A stretch of DNA of 64,000 bases from Bedellia somnulentella (lineage: Eukaryota > Arthropoda > Insecta > Lepidoptera > Bedelliidae). The translations under genes and the position numbers were made by a program. How positions within the stretch are numbered: the stretch's first letter is position 1; each line of letters begins with the position of its first letter. The stretch covers positions 10,631,608-10,695,607 of the forward strand of contig OY755191.1 of the NCBI GenBank assembly GCA_963576735.1, written 5' to 3'. Of this stretch, positions 11,128-23,250 are shown in pieces. The notes under the pieces were generated by a model that worked only from the letters and a program-made list of their open reading frames with translations, was not told the origin of the DNA and made no database searches.

Positions 11128-12125
11128 GACATAATAGTGTGTAGAAAGACAAAACATAGTATGTAAAATAAAACATAGTTAGTAATACTATTACTGTAAA
11201 GAAACTATTTACCGAGGAAGTTATTCAAATAAATTAAAAATTATATTTCTTTGCCCAACCTTATCTTGCTCTTAAAACCACTTTGTTAATTTTACGCTCC
11301 ACCGAAAATAGAAAAAGGTTTTGTAAATATGCCAATATGTGATAAACACTGTCTTTTGTGATGATGTTCAGCATTTTGTTTGTTCACCCCTTGCCTGAAA
11401 GCGAAGTGTGGGGAAGGATGTTTTAATGGGGAACTAGGGATGGCCGTGACTCCAATTTTAAACGGTCTTAAATGTATTGATACTTCTTTGTCGATAAGGA
11501 GAGGAAAGATATAATTTAACATCGGCTAACTCTGAGGCGAATATCCGCACGACGACAAATTCCAAATCATTATTAAATTAAAAAACAGGCCCTTTTTATA
11601 GAAAGTCCTCTTAAATATAAGTTCAAGTTATGTTTTGCTTAAAGTTAGTCAGGAGATTAATAAATTACAGACATCACTTTTACTAAAACAAGCATTTATG
11701 TCACTCTTTCTATTAAGAACGAATATGTTAAAAAAATACTGTCATAGCTGAAAAACACGATATCCCTAATACCTATGTTAAAACAAATATAAGCCAAATA
11801 ACAACTTTCTTCTTAACAAAAAAAATCGTTAGTAGTATTATATAAATGCGACATTTACAATTATGCCATCCCTAGTGCCAGCGACCGGGTTAGCGCCTGG
11901 CACATATTGATGTTGTTTGCGAAGCCTATCAGCTGCGAGCAAAAACTTTCGGCATTAAGTAGAACCTTCTTCAAACAAGCGGTACATTGTAATGTGATTT
12001 CAGGTGGCGATACTCGGGAAATTAATTAAAATTATACATTAGAAATGAATGTAAAATTAAATGATTGAGGACCTTAGTAAATGGGTTAAGGTTTTGAGGT
12101 AGATAAATGTAATATCTTACAATCA
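11128..12125. other. Non-coding stretch
   Basis: Nothing assigned. A mildly GC-richer patch at 11870-11960 (GCCAGCGACCGGGTTAGCGC) has no recognised coding content. Confidence 0.45.
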
Positions 12126-12139
12126 CTTTAAATTTTATC

Positions 12140-12511
12140 ATAACATAACATAATAAACATAAACGTTCACGCCGAATATCCCCGAAGGGGTTGGCAGAGG
12201 TACTAATACTTCTGAACATCACGTGACTTTGTCACCTGGTGTTCAGAGTACCCACGTTTTGCATGGACAGTGTACTCACGTGATAGGGGGCAGGCCTATC
12301 GCCGTTTTGTACGAATACACTGTCACATGACTAAGTACAACTCAGCCATGTGGGTTTCCTCACGATGTTTTTCCTCACCGTTAACAACCATGATAAATTA
12401 ACCACACATATGTCTTTACAAAAGACAAATTGGTGTAGGCCCGACCCAGGATTTGAACACTAGTCGTTTGCACGATAACCAAGTGTTGTACCCACTGGGC
12501 TATCACGGTTG
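12140..12511 (-). mobile_element. Family B SINE, full length
   Basis: Complete tRNA-derived SINE with the (TTATG)n tail at the left and the A and B box head at the right. The perfect 14-bp direct repeat CTTTAAATTTTATC at 12126-12139 and 12512-12525 marks the target-site duplication. The sequence is close to the 3664-4038 and 46345-46685 copies, so this is a young insertion. Confidence 0.95.
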
Positions 12512-12525
12512 CTTTAAATTTTATC

Positions 12526-14467
12526 GTCGTGTGTTTTTTTTTATCCCAAGTATTATATTTGATTAGTCAAACGGTATCTAGTTAGTTTTTCAAATCCTGA
12601 GTGGACTTTTTCTTTTGAGAATCTCATCTAAACTGGATCTATTTTATCCGTATACTACTCAAGTAACAAAACAAATTAATATAGATAAGTTAAATGTTAC
12701 CAATACTATGTGTACAATAGTGTGTAACACAAAATATACATATATAATTTATACTTTGTAATAGAAACAATCTCGCCACCTCTTTTACAGTCACGAAATA
12801 TCAGATTCATAATTATAAATAAGTTATAAGTTATCCTCTTGATTTAAAAAAAACAAGAGCATCTATAGTACACGTTTCTGATTATATTCTACAACTGTGG
12901 GGTATTCAATCTTAAGTTTGCACATTATTCAGCGCAAATAAGATTACTTTTGCCAAACAAAATACAATTTCTTTAACTAAGCTTTCGCCGCAATCTTTTA
13001 TTTTCACCAAAATATTGGACGAATAATTGCACAACTTAGGAGACAAAAAGACGAACAAAAGAAGGTGATGCCAACCATCACTCTTGTAATGTAATTGTAG
13101 CTAGTAATGACAGTAAAGAACAACAACGAAGATCACATTTATATTTAAAAAAATATGTACAAAAAGTAGAAAAAGAAAACATCTCTTACATGAGAGAAGT
13201 TCTTTTCTCTGTATGTAGCAATTAATCAATGTTTTCTTTCTTTCTGTAAGTAAGTAAGAAAGTTTTGTAAGGATCATACAAAATCGCAATCAATACTAAG
13301 TCTAAACCAGAAAATAAGTTTAGTAAAAGCTCTACAAGACTATGCAGGCAAATAAATACCGATACAATTTACCGAGTCACATTCCTAGTTTAAAATCCAC
13401 GTCGCAAGTTCAGCTCTTAGTTAAGGCTTGTAATATGAGTATCATACTTTTAGCTTAATAGAGCATGGTCCATCCCGCGGGAATAATTTGTTGCTATGCA
13501 CTATCTCTTTTGGGAATGCAACAGCGGGTTTTAGCTGGTGGCTCCACGCGACAGTATACTTTATATGTTAATGTGATTATTGTTTATGCTTCGTATGAGG
13601 TTGCAGTAGCTACTAATAAGAGTGTAAATAGTTCTATTATTATGGACACAGATTTATATATACTCATGTGGTGTCGGTTTGTAGTTATAGAACTAGCTCA
13701 GTCGTCCCAACCGCTCTTTGTTTTTAAGTCATTTATAAAGGTTATTAAAGGTGGGAAATTTTTTATCGATTAAGACTTCAATGCAAATTGCGATTGAAAT
13801 TAATTGAGCTGAGTGTGTTAGGTAAACCTTAGTCTACTTACTACGTGTGCAGTCGTTCTCAAGATTAAAGCCGCGCTCTTAATAAGAAACCAATTATTAT
13901 TTTTCGGTGATTATTACTCAGTGGTAGGTTCGATCAGGACATGCAACCCCTTAAGACTACCCGCTTATAAGAAGTATCTCTGTAATCGCTATAAACGGTA
14001 TACACAATATGTCTATAATGACCCTTCTCTTTATCCTTTCCCGTTTTCGACTGGAGAGGGCTAATATTCTCATGTTTGTAGCTGTGACATAAATCGACAG
14101 ATCTATGAATAACTTTTCACTCTACCACCAATCTGACCACATCGTGCGGTAAAGAGGACCTAATAAACAAATTTACAGCTTAGCGGCGCAGTAAACAGCG
14201 CACAGGTTACAAATTGACAATGTTAACGAACAGTAAAACACGCTGTATAACTAAATTTGCATACGGAAACACCCTGTGGTCTAACTCTGCCCGTTAATAT
14301 GTATGAGTATTAACTATTTAGCGGTACTGAGTTTTAATATAATACCGCTGTTTATAATATTTTAGCTTTAGCCATTTTATCATACAATACTTTAAGTACG
14401 ACCGCGTGAAAGGTTAGCCAGTTTTAAGAGATATTTTTATATGTTGGTGCATTTTATAAATCAGAAC
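12526..14467. other. Non-coding stretch
   Basis: About 1.9 kb without a recognised element. An open frame at 13465-13773 (+) shows no domain and a mixed composition. I treat it as chance. Confidence 0.45.
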
Positions 14468-14479
14468 ATTCTTGATAAC

Positions 14480-14731
14480 TTTGCCGTGTAGTGCCGGCTT
14501 AGAATGTCGCTACCCCTTTCTCCCCACGGGTGTCGTAAGAGGCGACTAAGGGTATTGGGGCTTCTTATTGGATTTTTGGGCGATGCGGTCGGAGACCCAT
14601 CACCAAAAACCTTTATTTTTACCATCTTTTCTCCACTCAACTTCCAAAAGTGGCTGAGGAATTTATAATTCCTCAGCTCTGGCTACTTCTTCTAGGGAAA
14701 TATAGCCGTGAGTATATGTATGTATGTATGT
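14480..14731 (+). mobile_element. Family A element, beta type, full length
   Basis: Complete copy with beta middle sequence (CCCCACGGGTGTCGTAAG). The perfect 12-bp repeat ATTCTTGATAAC at 14468-14479 and 14732-14743 is the target-site duplication. The inner hairpin GCTGAGGAATT (14653-14663) / AATTCCTCAGC (14667-14677) pairs perfectly. Confidence 0.95.
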
Positions 14732-14743
14732 ATTCTTGATAAC

Positions 14744-15541
14744 ATAATTTGATAAATACTTTCATATTTTGTTATTAAAGTTGAATTTTATTGATTACTA
14801 TCAATAGCATGATTATTAAGATTTTTAAACGTTAACACTACGCGGATAAAATGCAATATGATAATAAAATAGTTTTATGTCGATAGTTTTAGTCCTTTTG
14901 CCCAGCACAGATCTTTTTAAATACTGATGAAGAACTACCATGTTTCAGAATTACAACACACCAACTAATATTTATTCATCTCTTCAAACAAACCATTCCG
15001 TCTGAACAAATACGAGTAAATTCGTATTAAAACCCGCCATCGGTACTGTCAATCTTCAGATCCTTTTAAATACCACCTGTAGTAGAGACACCTGCGACCG
15101 ACACGGAGCTAAGAAGCCTTTCTGGCGAAGAGAAATTCTGCGACAGACTTCCAGTAATACTTTATAAAACGGATTTGTTTAAGGTAACATAGATTTTGTT
15201 GAGAGTTTTTATTAGATATTTTACTGCAAATACTTTTGGTAGAAAAAAGGAGTGTTAAAATTAAGTATGAAAACTATTCCGAATATAATACAATATCGAT
15301 TAAAACCAAAATAACAAAATCGTTACATAATGAAACAGTCTGGACACTTCGAATTCCTGTACCTTTATCAAATATTTCAATCGAAATTCGATTTCCACCA
15401 ATCACAGCACATGTCGCGTAATTGGCTCATATCGCTCATTCGTCCCCGAACTTTTGATTTCGAATATTTCATTTGAATTTGGAATATTTTTGATGCTTTG
15501 GCAGTCAGGAAAGGCCAAGGTGCTACTTTACTTTCTGTTTT
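14744..15541. other. Non-coding stretch upstream of a candidate exon
   Basis: No repeat recognised. Part of it may be 5' flank or untranslated leader of the candidate exon at 15580, but no core promoter element is convincing. Confidence 0.4.
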
Positions 15542-15579
15542 GATTAAATTATAAGAATAAACTGACATTGAAAATATCA

Positions 15580-15661
15580 ATGAAAAGCGGTAAAAGTAAA
15601 AAAGCGGCCAAGAGCGAGATGGACTCGCTCATGAAGGGTTCCGTAGCAGCACTAGCAGCAG
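15580..15661 (+). CDS. Candidate first coding exon, unknown protein
   Basis: An ATG at 15580 (context TCAATGA) opens a short frame: a lysine-rich start (MKSGKSKKAAKSE), then MDSLMKGSVAALAA. The frame runs to a good donor, CAG|GTAGGT, at 15661/15662. The exon would be 27 codons plus one base. The frame is closed upstream by TGA at 15541-15543, so the ATG would be the natural start. The 82 nt are clearly richer in GC and CpG than the flanks and use coding-like codons (GCG GCC AAG AGC GAG). It lies antisense to Dys and could start a nested gene, but no second exon was found. I do not recognise the protein. Confidence 0.45.
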
Positions 15662-15899
15662 GTAGGTAACATAGTAATATACAAGTTTAAAATGTTTAGT
15701 TTAAAATTTTATTTACTTATCACTGATTTACTATAAGAAAACAATGGTTCACGTTTTATGCGTAAGGCCTGTGATAGTAAAATTATTGTTATATATTTCA
15801 GTGAAATTAATAAATTAGGTAAGTAATTTGATTTATGACGTTTAAAAATAGAACTACTGGCTAGATCTCATTCAAACCAATTTTCGTTAGTAGTTTGTA

Positions 15900-16360
15900 T
15901 AGTAATACACATCATATATTTTTTTCAGTTTTATCGTGCCCATATTTTAGAAGTTACGGGGGGGGGGACACACATTTTACCACTTTGGAAAAGTCTCTCG
16001 CGCAAACTATTCAGTTTTGAAAAAAAATGATATAAGAAACCTCAACATCATTTTCAAATACCTTTTGATAGATACTCCACACGTATAGGTTTGATGAAAA
16101 AAAAAATTGAGTTTCAGTTCTATGTATGGGGAACCCTAAAAATTTTGGTTTTTTTTTTACTTGATTTTGAATCTGAATGCGGTTTACAGAATACATCTAC
16201 GCACCAATTTTCAATAATGTAGTTCTTATAGTTTCGGAATAAACTGGCTGTGACATACGGACGGACGGACGGACGGACGGACGGACGGACGGACAGACAG
16301 ACAGACATGACGAATCTATAAGGGTCCCGTTTTTGCCATTTGGCTACGGAACCCTAAAAA
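15900..16360 (+). mobile_element. Lepidopteran interspersed repeat with GGAC/CAGA microsatellite
   Basis: The segment from about AGTTACGGGGGGGGGACAC through ATGAAAAAAAAAATTGAG, TATGGGGAACCCTAAAAAT and a (GGAC)n(AGAC)n run to GGCTACGGAACCCTAAAAA is, as I recall, a very common moth repeat. The last bases form a hairpin: AGGGTCCCGT pairs with ACGGAACCCT apart from one G-U pair. Boundaries on the left are approximate. Confidence 0.65.
16258..16308 (+). repeat. (GGAC)n / (AGAC)n microsatellite
   Basis: Nine or so GGAC units run into three to four AGAC units, inside the larger repeat at 15900-16360. The overlapping frame rich in RPSV is a product of the microsatellite. Confidence 0.9.
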
Positions 16361-17449
16361 GGAGAATACATTGATGTCACCTTTCTAATAAACACAAAGT
16401 AATGTATTCAAAATCATTTTCTAAATTTTATTACTGAAAACTCAGTCAAAAATAGCTAGTTCTATAAACTTACCAAATAAATTATCCTTCGTTCATTCTC
16501 AACAACTTTGAAACCCGAGTTATTAAATTACATCGAGTATGTATAACTCAAAACCGCTTCAGGGTTATTCCAATTGAATAGAAAAGAAGAACAATCCGAA
16601 CAAACCCCTAATGAATAAAAACTGGAAAGTGGCGCTGAGCAAATAAAATTTAATCGGTAACACAAGCGAAAGTTTCATGAACAAATATACCCAGGTAAGG
16701 GCGCGACCATGGTGAAAAGGAAATAGCAGCGATTGAGCCGAATTCATATTATTATTTAAATTTTAGTTCTTCGCCCCGTTTAACATGGCTAGTGACTTTT
16801 TAGCGGTATTTTTGTCAAACTAAACTACTATGTTATCTATCTATCTATGTTTCAACGAATAACAGATTATAAACACGAAATCTATAGGTCACTCCTCACG
16901 TAACACTCACGTCAAGCTAATCTATACTATATAATAATATAGGATTTAAATGTTTATTGCATGATGAGGTTGACGATGCATTCAGAAATAAAAAGCTATG
17001 TAGTCATTAATTTAATATAAGTATATTTTTATGGATAAGTCTCTCCTAAAAATCACCCCAACGTATATGCAAATATTTAATTGCTGCGTTCTCAACAAAT
17101 CCGCTGTCAAAATCGCTCCAAACGCGTACCTATAAGCGCAGTTTTCCTGATATCCGGATGATATCCGGGCGTTTCGTTTATCGGGTTTATTTTTTTGTTA
17201 GCGCAATTTCCGTTATGAAATTCCAGCGCTACTGGCTAGCTGTCAAACAATACTAAGATTGATTTTATTGCATTGCTGCAAATTGTTTGCTGTTTTCACA
17301 TTATTAATTTCTTTTAATATTGGAAATCCAATTCTATTTTTTAATATCGAATCGCTTGATTTTAATTATGATGTAGTAATATAATAAACTTTATGTAGTA
17401 TATAATCTAGACTTGCAGCTTTAATTGTAATTAAAAATTTGCTACATTT
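16361..17449. other. Non-coding stretch
   Basis: No exon or recognised repeat. A short ATCT run lies at 16832-16846. A GC-richer patch near 17100-17250 (GATATCCGGATGATATCCGG) holds overlapping palindromic CCGG motifs of unknown meaning. Confidence 0.45.
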
Positions 17450-17580
17450 GGGAAATGAGTGGGAAGAAGATTGAAAGTTTAAGGATAGTTGGTGATGGAT
17501 CATAAGTCCCATTTAAAAAGCCTTAATACCATAAAAAACCCTTCAGATGAAATGATTTTTTAAGCTAACATTACATACGG
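17450..17580 (-). mobile_element. Family A element, decayed
   Basis: Minus-oriented remnants of the family: GAGTGGGAAGAAGATTG, TTGGTGATGGATC, AAAAAGCCTTAATACC, AAGCTAACATTACA. Tail and 5' end are unclear. Confidence 0.5.
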
Positions 17581-17977
17581 ATAAAACCCAAAATTATTAT
17601 AAAATCATCCATAGACATTTTCAAAAATCCTAATTAAAACTATTATACAACTCGCAGATCTATTGTAAACAAATTTTAATTAATACTCATACAACTGCAA
17701 TAACTCACCCATACAAAACAACATACATTCATAACCCATTGAAACGGCAGCAGCAAACATAATATTTGCATGTGAACTTTTGAAAAGTGCAATTCGAAGC
17801 CAACATTTTAGCTCAGTCGGGCTGTGTTGTGTGCGGAACTCACGGATCTAACTCCATAATCCTGCGTTTACAACCGCACTATTCAATGCTCGCTTGTATA
17901 CTAGGATTTTGTCATAATGAAACATGATATATGGAGATTATGACAATAAATCCTGGCTTGTTAACCCTTGATGAATG

Positions 17978-18172
17978 TGAGGGAGCAAAAACAGCGTGTG
18001 ATGTTTTGGGAGCAGATAGAAAAAGTTTTAATAGTGCAGGAGTCCCAAGTGAGAAGAAGGTAAGAACATGTACAAGCATGTAAAAGAAAGAGAGAGGTTT
18101 GTCAGGATCGAACAACTAAGCGATCTAGATTGTCTGTCTGCCGTAGTCGGAATTTACGGCGTGAGTGTAAGT
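17978..18172 (+). mobile_element. Family C LINE 3' end, diverged
   Basis: Follows the LINE coding end (GAGGGAGCAAAAAC..ATAGAAAAAGT..GAAGAAGGTAAGAACATG..GAGAGGTTTGTCAGGATCG) to GGCGTGAGTGTAAGTAA. The frame is broken. 5'-truncated and old. Confidence 0.55.
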
Positions 18173-18282
18173 AATTCTAATCTCATCTCATAATCTCTTA
18201 GTAAAGTTTCAGTATTGCAACTATTTGGGCAATGTAAGTTTAAGCTGTTAGCTGTAACTGTGTCTGTTACCTTTACAGTGAT

Positions 18283-18430
18283 ATACATACATAAATTCAT
18301 ATAATTACGCCATTAGTTCCCACTTGAGTGGGCAGACTTACGTTGGCCACTTTATACTATCCTGGCAAACCTCTCGGGCGTCGTTTATATATTAATAAAT
18401 ATTTTCATACATGTCCTAATATTCATTGTC
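18283..18430 (-). mobile_element. Family C LINE 3' end
   Basis: Minus-oriented copy with tail (ATACATACAT) at the left, module CGCCATTAGTTCCCACTTGAGTGGGCAG, and then coding-end sequence (ATCCTGGCAAACCTCTC..TTTTCATACATG). 5'-truncated. Confidence 0.7.
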
Positions 18431-19150
18431 TTTTTTCTATTGCATCTCAATAATATGCATAAGCAAATGCAAGCAAAAATAATGTCTAAGAAACAAATAA
18501 AGGTATTCAACGAGGTTGTCCTCTACTGATAATACAATCCAATGTATTGGATCGTTGCTGTAATAAAACTTAAAAGTACATACAATGCACATAGATAAAA
18601 GAAATATTTCATTACGTATAAACGTGGTAAACAATTCGAATGTCGAAAATGTACATGCAATGAACAGCGACCGACTAAATTATTTTGAAAGTTCCTAATC
18701 AACTGACACATCACTGTTCCACACAACTTTTAGCCCAATTCGTGATACCAGAGTTGAATCGCTAATATTCTAGCTTTATATTAAGCACCCGGACAGAATG
18801 GCGAACCGGACAATTTTTGCAACTAATTAGGCAATTCATTATGAATATGTAATAAGGTAGCCGACATGTTTTGCGGGACGATTTAATTTGTTATTTTAAT
18901 TAGTTTCACGTTGCAGAAATATTGTTTTGAAGTTTCATTTGGATTTGCGTGTGCGGGAGTTTGGTTAAATTTCGAACCCTTGTTCGGCCGTGAATGTTTT
19001 ATCAATATGAAAGGATAATTGTTACATTTTATTTTCATTGTATTTGTGGTGAAGTGAAGCTTGAATTTAGATAAATATTATAATAAGCTTTTGCTAATAA
19101 CTTGTTCATTCATTATTTGAAAAAGTTTTGTAATTAATCATTTGATTAAT
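18431..19150. other. Non-coding stretch
   Basis: No recognised exon or repeat. Reading frames are short and AT-rich. Confidence 0.45.
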
Positions 19151-19398
19151 ATCGTGTAGTGTCGGCTTAGAATAACACTACCCTATTTCTACTGTCCGTG
19201 GGTGAACGTAAGAGGCGACTAAGGGTTTAGGGGCATTTTAAGTGATTTTTGGGCGATGTGGTTGGAGACCCATCACCAAAAACATTTATTATTATCATCT
19301 TTTCCCCAATCAACTTCCAAGTGGCTGAGGAATTTATCATTCCAAAGCTCTGGCTACCCCGTTAAGGGATTTATAGCCGTGAGCATATGTATGTATGT
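19151..19398 (+). mobile_element. Family A element, intermediate type
   Basis: Near full-length copy from CGTGTAGTGTCGGCTTAG to the TATG tail. The middle block mixes alpha and beta features (GTCCGTGGGTGAACGTAAG, then ACTAAGGG). Confidence 0.85.
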
Positions 19399-19689
19399 CA
19401 TTTAAAAAAACAAATAGGCAAAAAAAAAATTCTTATCGGGCATAAATTATGAAAGTACAATCAAATTCTTTGCCACTAGATTGTGTAATATTCGACAGTA
19501 AATATGTTAAATACAACTACAACATCAAACCTCACTAATTGCTTTCCCATTTCCAAAACAAATTTAGAGTTGGCAACCAAAAAAAGCGGAGTGTATAAAT
19601 CAAGTGGTAACGACTATGCACAACCGGATCAACCGGTAATCCTCGCCCGGGTATTCGGCTTGTAACCGGATTCAACAAGATTTACCCGG

Positions 19690-20290
19690 ATTTCAGAGAG
19701 GCGGGCACCTGCGATAACCATAGCGACTCAATACAGACGATTTGCAAGGACTTTGCGATTCTGTGGTTGTTAGTTCGACTGTAGTTTTGGCTTTTACCGC
19801 TTTTTGACATTTTCGGAACTTGACTAAATATACACAGTAGCTTTTTTTAATAAACATAACGTACATCTTGTTTTTACTACAGTTTTAGAGAGTTATGCAT
19901 CTGTGATAACCGTTTCGACTCAATAGATACACGATTTGAAAAGACTTAGTTATTCTGTGGTAGTTATTTGGACTGTTTTCACTTTCATGGCTTTTTAAAT
20001 ATTACCAGTACTTAATCTCAGTGAACTGAATTGACACGACTAGTTTTTAAAAAACATAACGTAAATCTGGTTTTTACAACAGTTTTAAAGAGGCGGACCT
20101 GCGATACCTGTAGCGACTCAATAGAGGCGATTTGCAAAAGCTTTGTGGTTCTGTGGTTTTTAGTTCAAGTGGGTATTCACGGATTTTTTACCTTTTCGGT
20201 ACTTAATCTTAGTGAACTTGTAAATCTTGTTTTTATATTTGATTCATACGGAAAATGCGTTGAAAAAAATATAATTTCTGACCCCTATCT
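19690..20290 (+). repeat. Diverged tandem repeat, unit about 195 bp, three copies
   Basis: The landmark CGACTCAATA recurs near 19724, 19916 and 20114. It is accompanied each time by GATTTGCAA-like, TTCTGTGGTT and TTTTTAC..CAGTTTTAGAGAG-like sequence. Spacing is about 191 and 199 bases and copies differ considerably, so the array is old. The open frame at 20031-20297 is a by-product. Confidence 0.7.
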
Positions 20291-20552
20291 TAATTAAATA
20301 AAAAAGAACATAAAAGTTTAACTAACAACCCAAAGACTTACAAAAGATCTAACCTTTGAAACTGAGGAAATTTTCTAAACTGCGCTAAAATGTTTACACA
20401 AATGGCCACAGTTTAATAGAATTATGGCCACTAAAAGCTTTTCAAAATAGTAAGAGGTAACACTTTTAAGCATAGCAAAGAAAATGACAGCAATTTCTTA
20501 TCCGGTTAGGCAGCTCAATAATGATCCGGGTAAAGCACAACCCTATAAGATA

Positions 20553-20692
20553 GCCAAGCGAGATCCACCTCTATGGCATGTACGTAAAATACATTATCCT
20601 TTGAACGTTTTAGTACGTTGCATGATATCGTTATGCCATAGAAATTTCATTTATTAGTCTAAAGTCATATGGTTTAATATCGCTTGGTATGC
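20553..20692. mobile_element. Possible foldback/MITE element
   Basis: The left end ATAGCCAAGCGAGAT and right end ATATCGCTTGGTAT are inverted relative to each other. An inner pair CTATGGCAT / ATGCCATAG (about 20571-20579 and 20633-20641) is also inverted. No transposase and no clear target duplication. Confidence 0.4.
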
Positions 20693-21072
20693 GATGCGTT
20701 CATTATGCATGCGGAGCAGTGCAAGCACGTAGCTTGTGTGTGATAGACGTTAATGCGGCGTTTTAATATTATCTTAGTTTAAACTTTTAATACGAACTAT
20801 ATAGCATTTCATAAATCATTTAAATGTTATTTCTTTGAGACAACCAACGCCGATAACATTATTGATAGGATACATTTATGGGCGTGAAGACAATTAATTA
20901 ACTTGTGACAATTAACTAAGACTTGTTGGTTGGATTGTCATTTGTAGGTATTGGAGTGAAGTTGAGCCTATCGCGGTTTTATACTGACAAACTATCATAT
21001 GACTTATTAAAAACCAGCCTGGTAGTTTTTTATCAAAGATTTATCTCTCACTTTAGGATTTTGCCTAACATA
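20693..21072. other. Non-coding spacer
   Basis: Nothing recognised between the foldback element and a short family A scrap. Confidence 0.45.
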
Positions 21073-21110
21073 CCGACCCCCGGAAGAAATGGGGTAGTGC
21101 TAAACTAAGC
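21073..21110 (-). mobile_element. Family A fragment
   Basis: CCCCGGAAGAAATGGGGTAG followed by TGCTAAACTAAGC matches the 5' part of family A only. Confidence 0.55.
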
Positions 21111-21597
21111 TCCTTCAAAATGTCTCCTAGCACTTCAGACAGAGCTATACCGACCCACCTCCTAAGTAGTCAACACATAAACCGAAACGCAAATCCACTA
21201 CAAAAAACCTCGGCATCCCATCTCCAGTTACAAGATAAATTGCACAGCTAAATAGATAAAGCGAAAGCGCTTTGCCGCTAAAGAGTGGTGGTCCTCAATC
21301 GAATCAGGTGCTAACGTAGTTACAGCGACCAGATCACCAACTCGACAGCAGAAGTGCCGCTTGAAAAATCGAATGAATCCGTAAATTCATAATGAAGAGT
21401 CGGCACTCACTGATCTAGTTACAGAAGCGCTAGATAGCGCAATTTAGACACGATGTTTATTAAATACTGTCTCCGTAGCGAGTAAGGATGTTGGAGGAAA
21501 TTGAAAAACTGTTTCAAAGGTTTGCTTGGCTTTCGAAAAGTTAAGTTTACTTAGGAATGGTTTAGATAGATAAACTTAGTGATACTTTATTTAAAAT

Positions 21598-21830
21598 TCT
21601 CACGATTATAAATCGCTAAACGGGGTAACCAGAGCTTCAGAATCAGAAAAAACTTCAGCCAATTTCGGAAGTTAAGTGGGGAAAAGATTGTAAAATAAAT
21701 GTTTTAGGTGATGGCTTGGACAACCGCATCGCCCAAAAATCACTTATTAGCCCTAATACCCTTAGTCGCTTCTTCCAATCACCTATGGGAATAAATTGGG
21801 TAGTGCTATTTGAAGCCGATACTACACAGC
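21598..21830 (-). mobile_element. Family A element, diverged beta-like
   Basis: Almost complete in minus orientation: ACGATTATAAATCGCTAAACGG at the 3' module to ACTACACAGC at the 5' end. The tail repeat is reduced to a few bases. Confidence 0.8.
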
Positions 21831-23008
21831 AATAGTGTACCGCAGTATAATTTCCAGTATAGTGCTACAGAACTAACGGTTGTCAAAACTGATTTTAAAT
21901 AGTTTTTAGAACAACAACTTGGGAAAAATATAAATTCATTTAATAAGATTAATTAGTTTTAATGAGATTTGTTTTTCCTTTGTGCGCTTTGATTTCAACA
22001 AATAGATATATTTCTTTATACCTAAATTTTTCTCATTGAAACTAATAAATAAAAAAACTTTTCAAATATAACGTGCTATTTCAATCTGAAAACAAAGAAA
22101 ACTCTCCAAACCTTAAAACAACAAATAAACCAACTAAATAAAGTTAATTAAAATCATCATCACCCAAAACTCGTTACAGAAGTTACCACAATCATTTTCC
22201 AACTCCCTCACTCGGTTACAGTATTGAAGGGGCACGTTCAGGTGGAATACAAATTCTCGGAGACACCTTACAACGAACATAGGCTAAATAAGCACAATAA
22301 CATTTTGAACAAGTAACATTAATATTCAGAGGCTGTTAGCAGCAGATAGCAGGGTCGTGTGTGTCGAGACGTTCAAATTAATTTTGTTAAGGCGTTGGTA
22401 AAGCCGTATTTCGATTAAGATGAAATTAACATTACGGTTTGTGGAACTTTCAGAGTGATAACCTGCCTTCTGTCATGGGGATGTACTATCAAAGCTAAAA
22501 CTGGGCGTACTAAAGTAACGTGGTGTGAAAAAATAATACTTCGCCAACTTTTACGGCGCTTTACGATATATTGCATTCGTAACTACAACGACAGTGAAGA
22601 TTTTCAAGGCACAAAACAGCTTTTTATCATTTTACAAAAAGTCGTACTATATACATAAACTCATACTTTAATTGGTACAGCAATTTATTGGTGTCATAAC
22701 AAGAACAATAAAAATTCCGTTTTACTCTTCTTTTCATCCTTCTTGCATCCACTCCATATATCTCCATCCAATTTAAGGAATAAAATTGCACCAAATTGGG
22801 GTACAAAATAGCATCTAGATATTAATGATGTTTTAATTTAAACAATAGGTATAACTGGTTAGAATGACCCTTTTTTTACAATTACATAATTATATGGATC
22901 ATTCTGCTCGCGACGGGGAAAATTAGGGCCTATGGCTCTGAAGCTTATGTATTTGAGGCCTTTACAAGAGTTGTTCAGATGTTCAATGACTGTTTTTCTG
23001 ATATCTTT
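21831..23008. other. Non-coding stretch
   Basis: About 1.2 kb with no recognised exon or element. The frame at 22455-22658 has no recognisable domain. Confidence 0.45.
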
Positions 23009-23018
23009 ATTTCTAGAT

Positions 23019-23250
23019 ACATACATACATATACTCACGGCTATATTTCCCTAGAAGGGGTAACCAGAGCTACGGAATTATAAATTCCTAAGCCACTTTT
23101 GGAAGTTAAGTGGGGAAAAGATGGTAAAAATAAAGGTTTTTGGTGATGGATCTCCAACCGCATCGCCCAAAAATCCAATATAAAGCCCCAATACCCTTAG
23201 TCGCCTCTTACGACACCCGTGGGTAGAAAGGGGTAGCGACATTCTAAGCC
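23019..23250 (-). mobile_element. Family A element, beta type, with clear TSD
   Basis: Minus-oriented copy lacking about the first 15 bases of the 5' end. The perfect 10-bp repeat ATTTCTAGAT at 23009-23018 and 23251-23260 abuts both ends. This shows insertion by target-primed reverse transcription with mild 5' truncation. Confidence 0.95.

Noticed and set aside
13465..13773. 102-aa plus-strand frame
   Set aside because: No domain, no signal peptide that convinces, and no splice or promoter context.
16120..16308. Frame encoding repeated RPSV-type residues
   Set aside because: It is produced by the (GGAC)n microsatellite.
17805..17880. Possible tRNA gene (TAGCTCAGTCGGGC resembles an A box)
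   Set aside because: No matching B box, no acceptor stem and no cloverleaf could be found.
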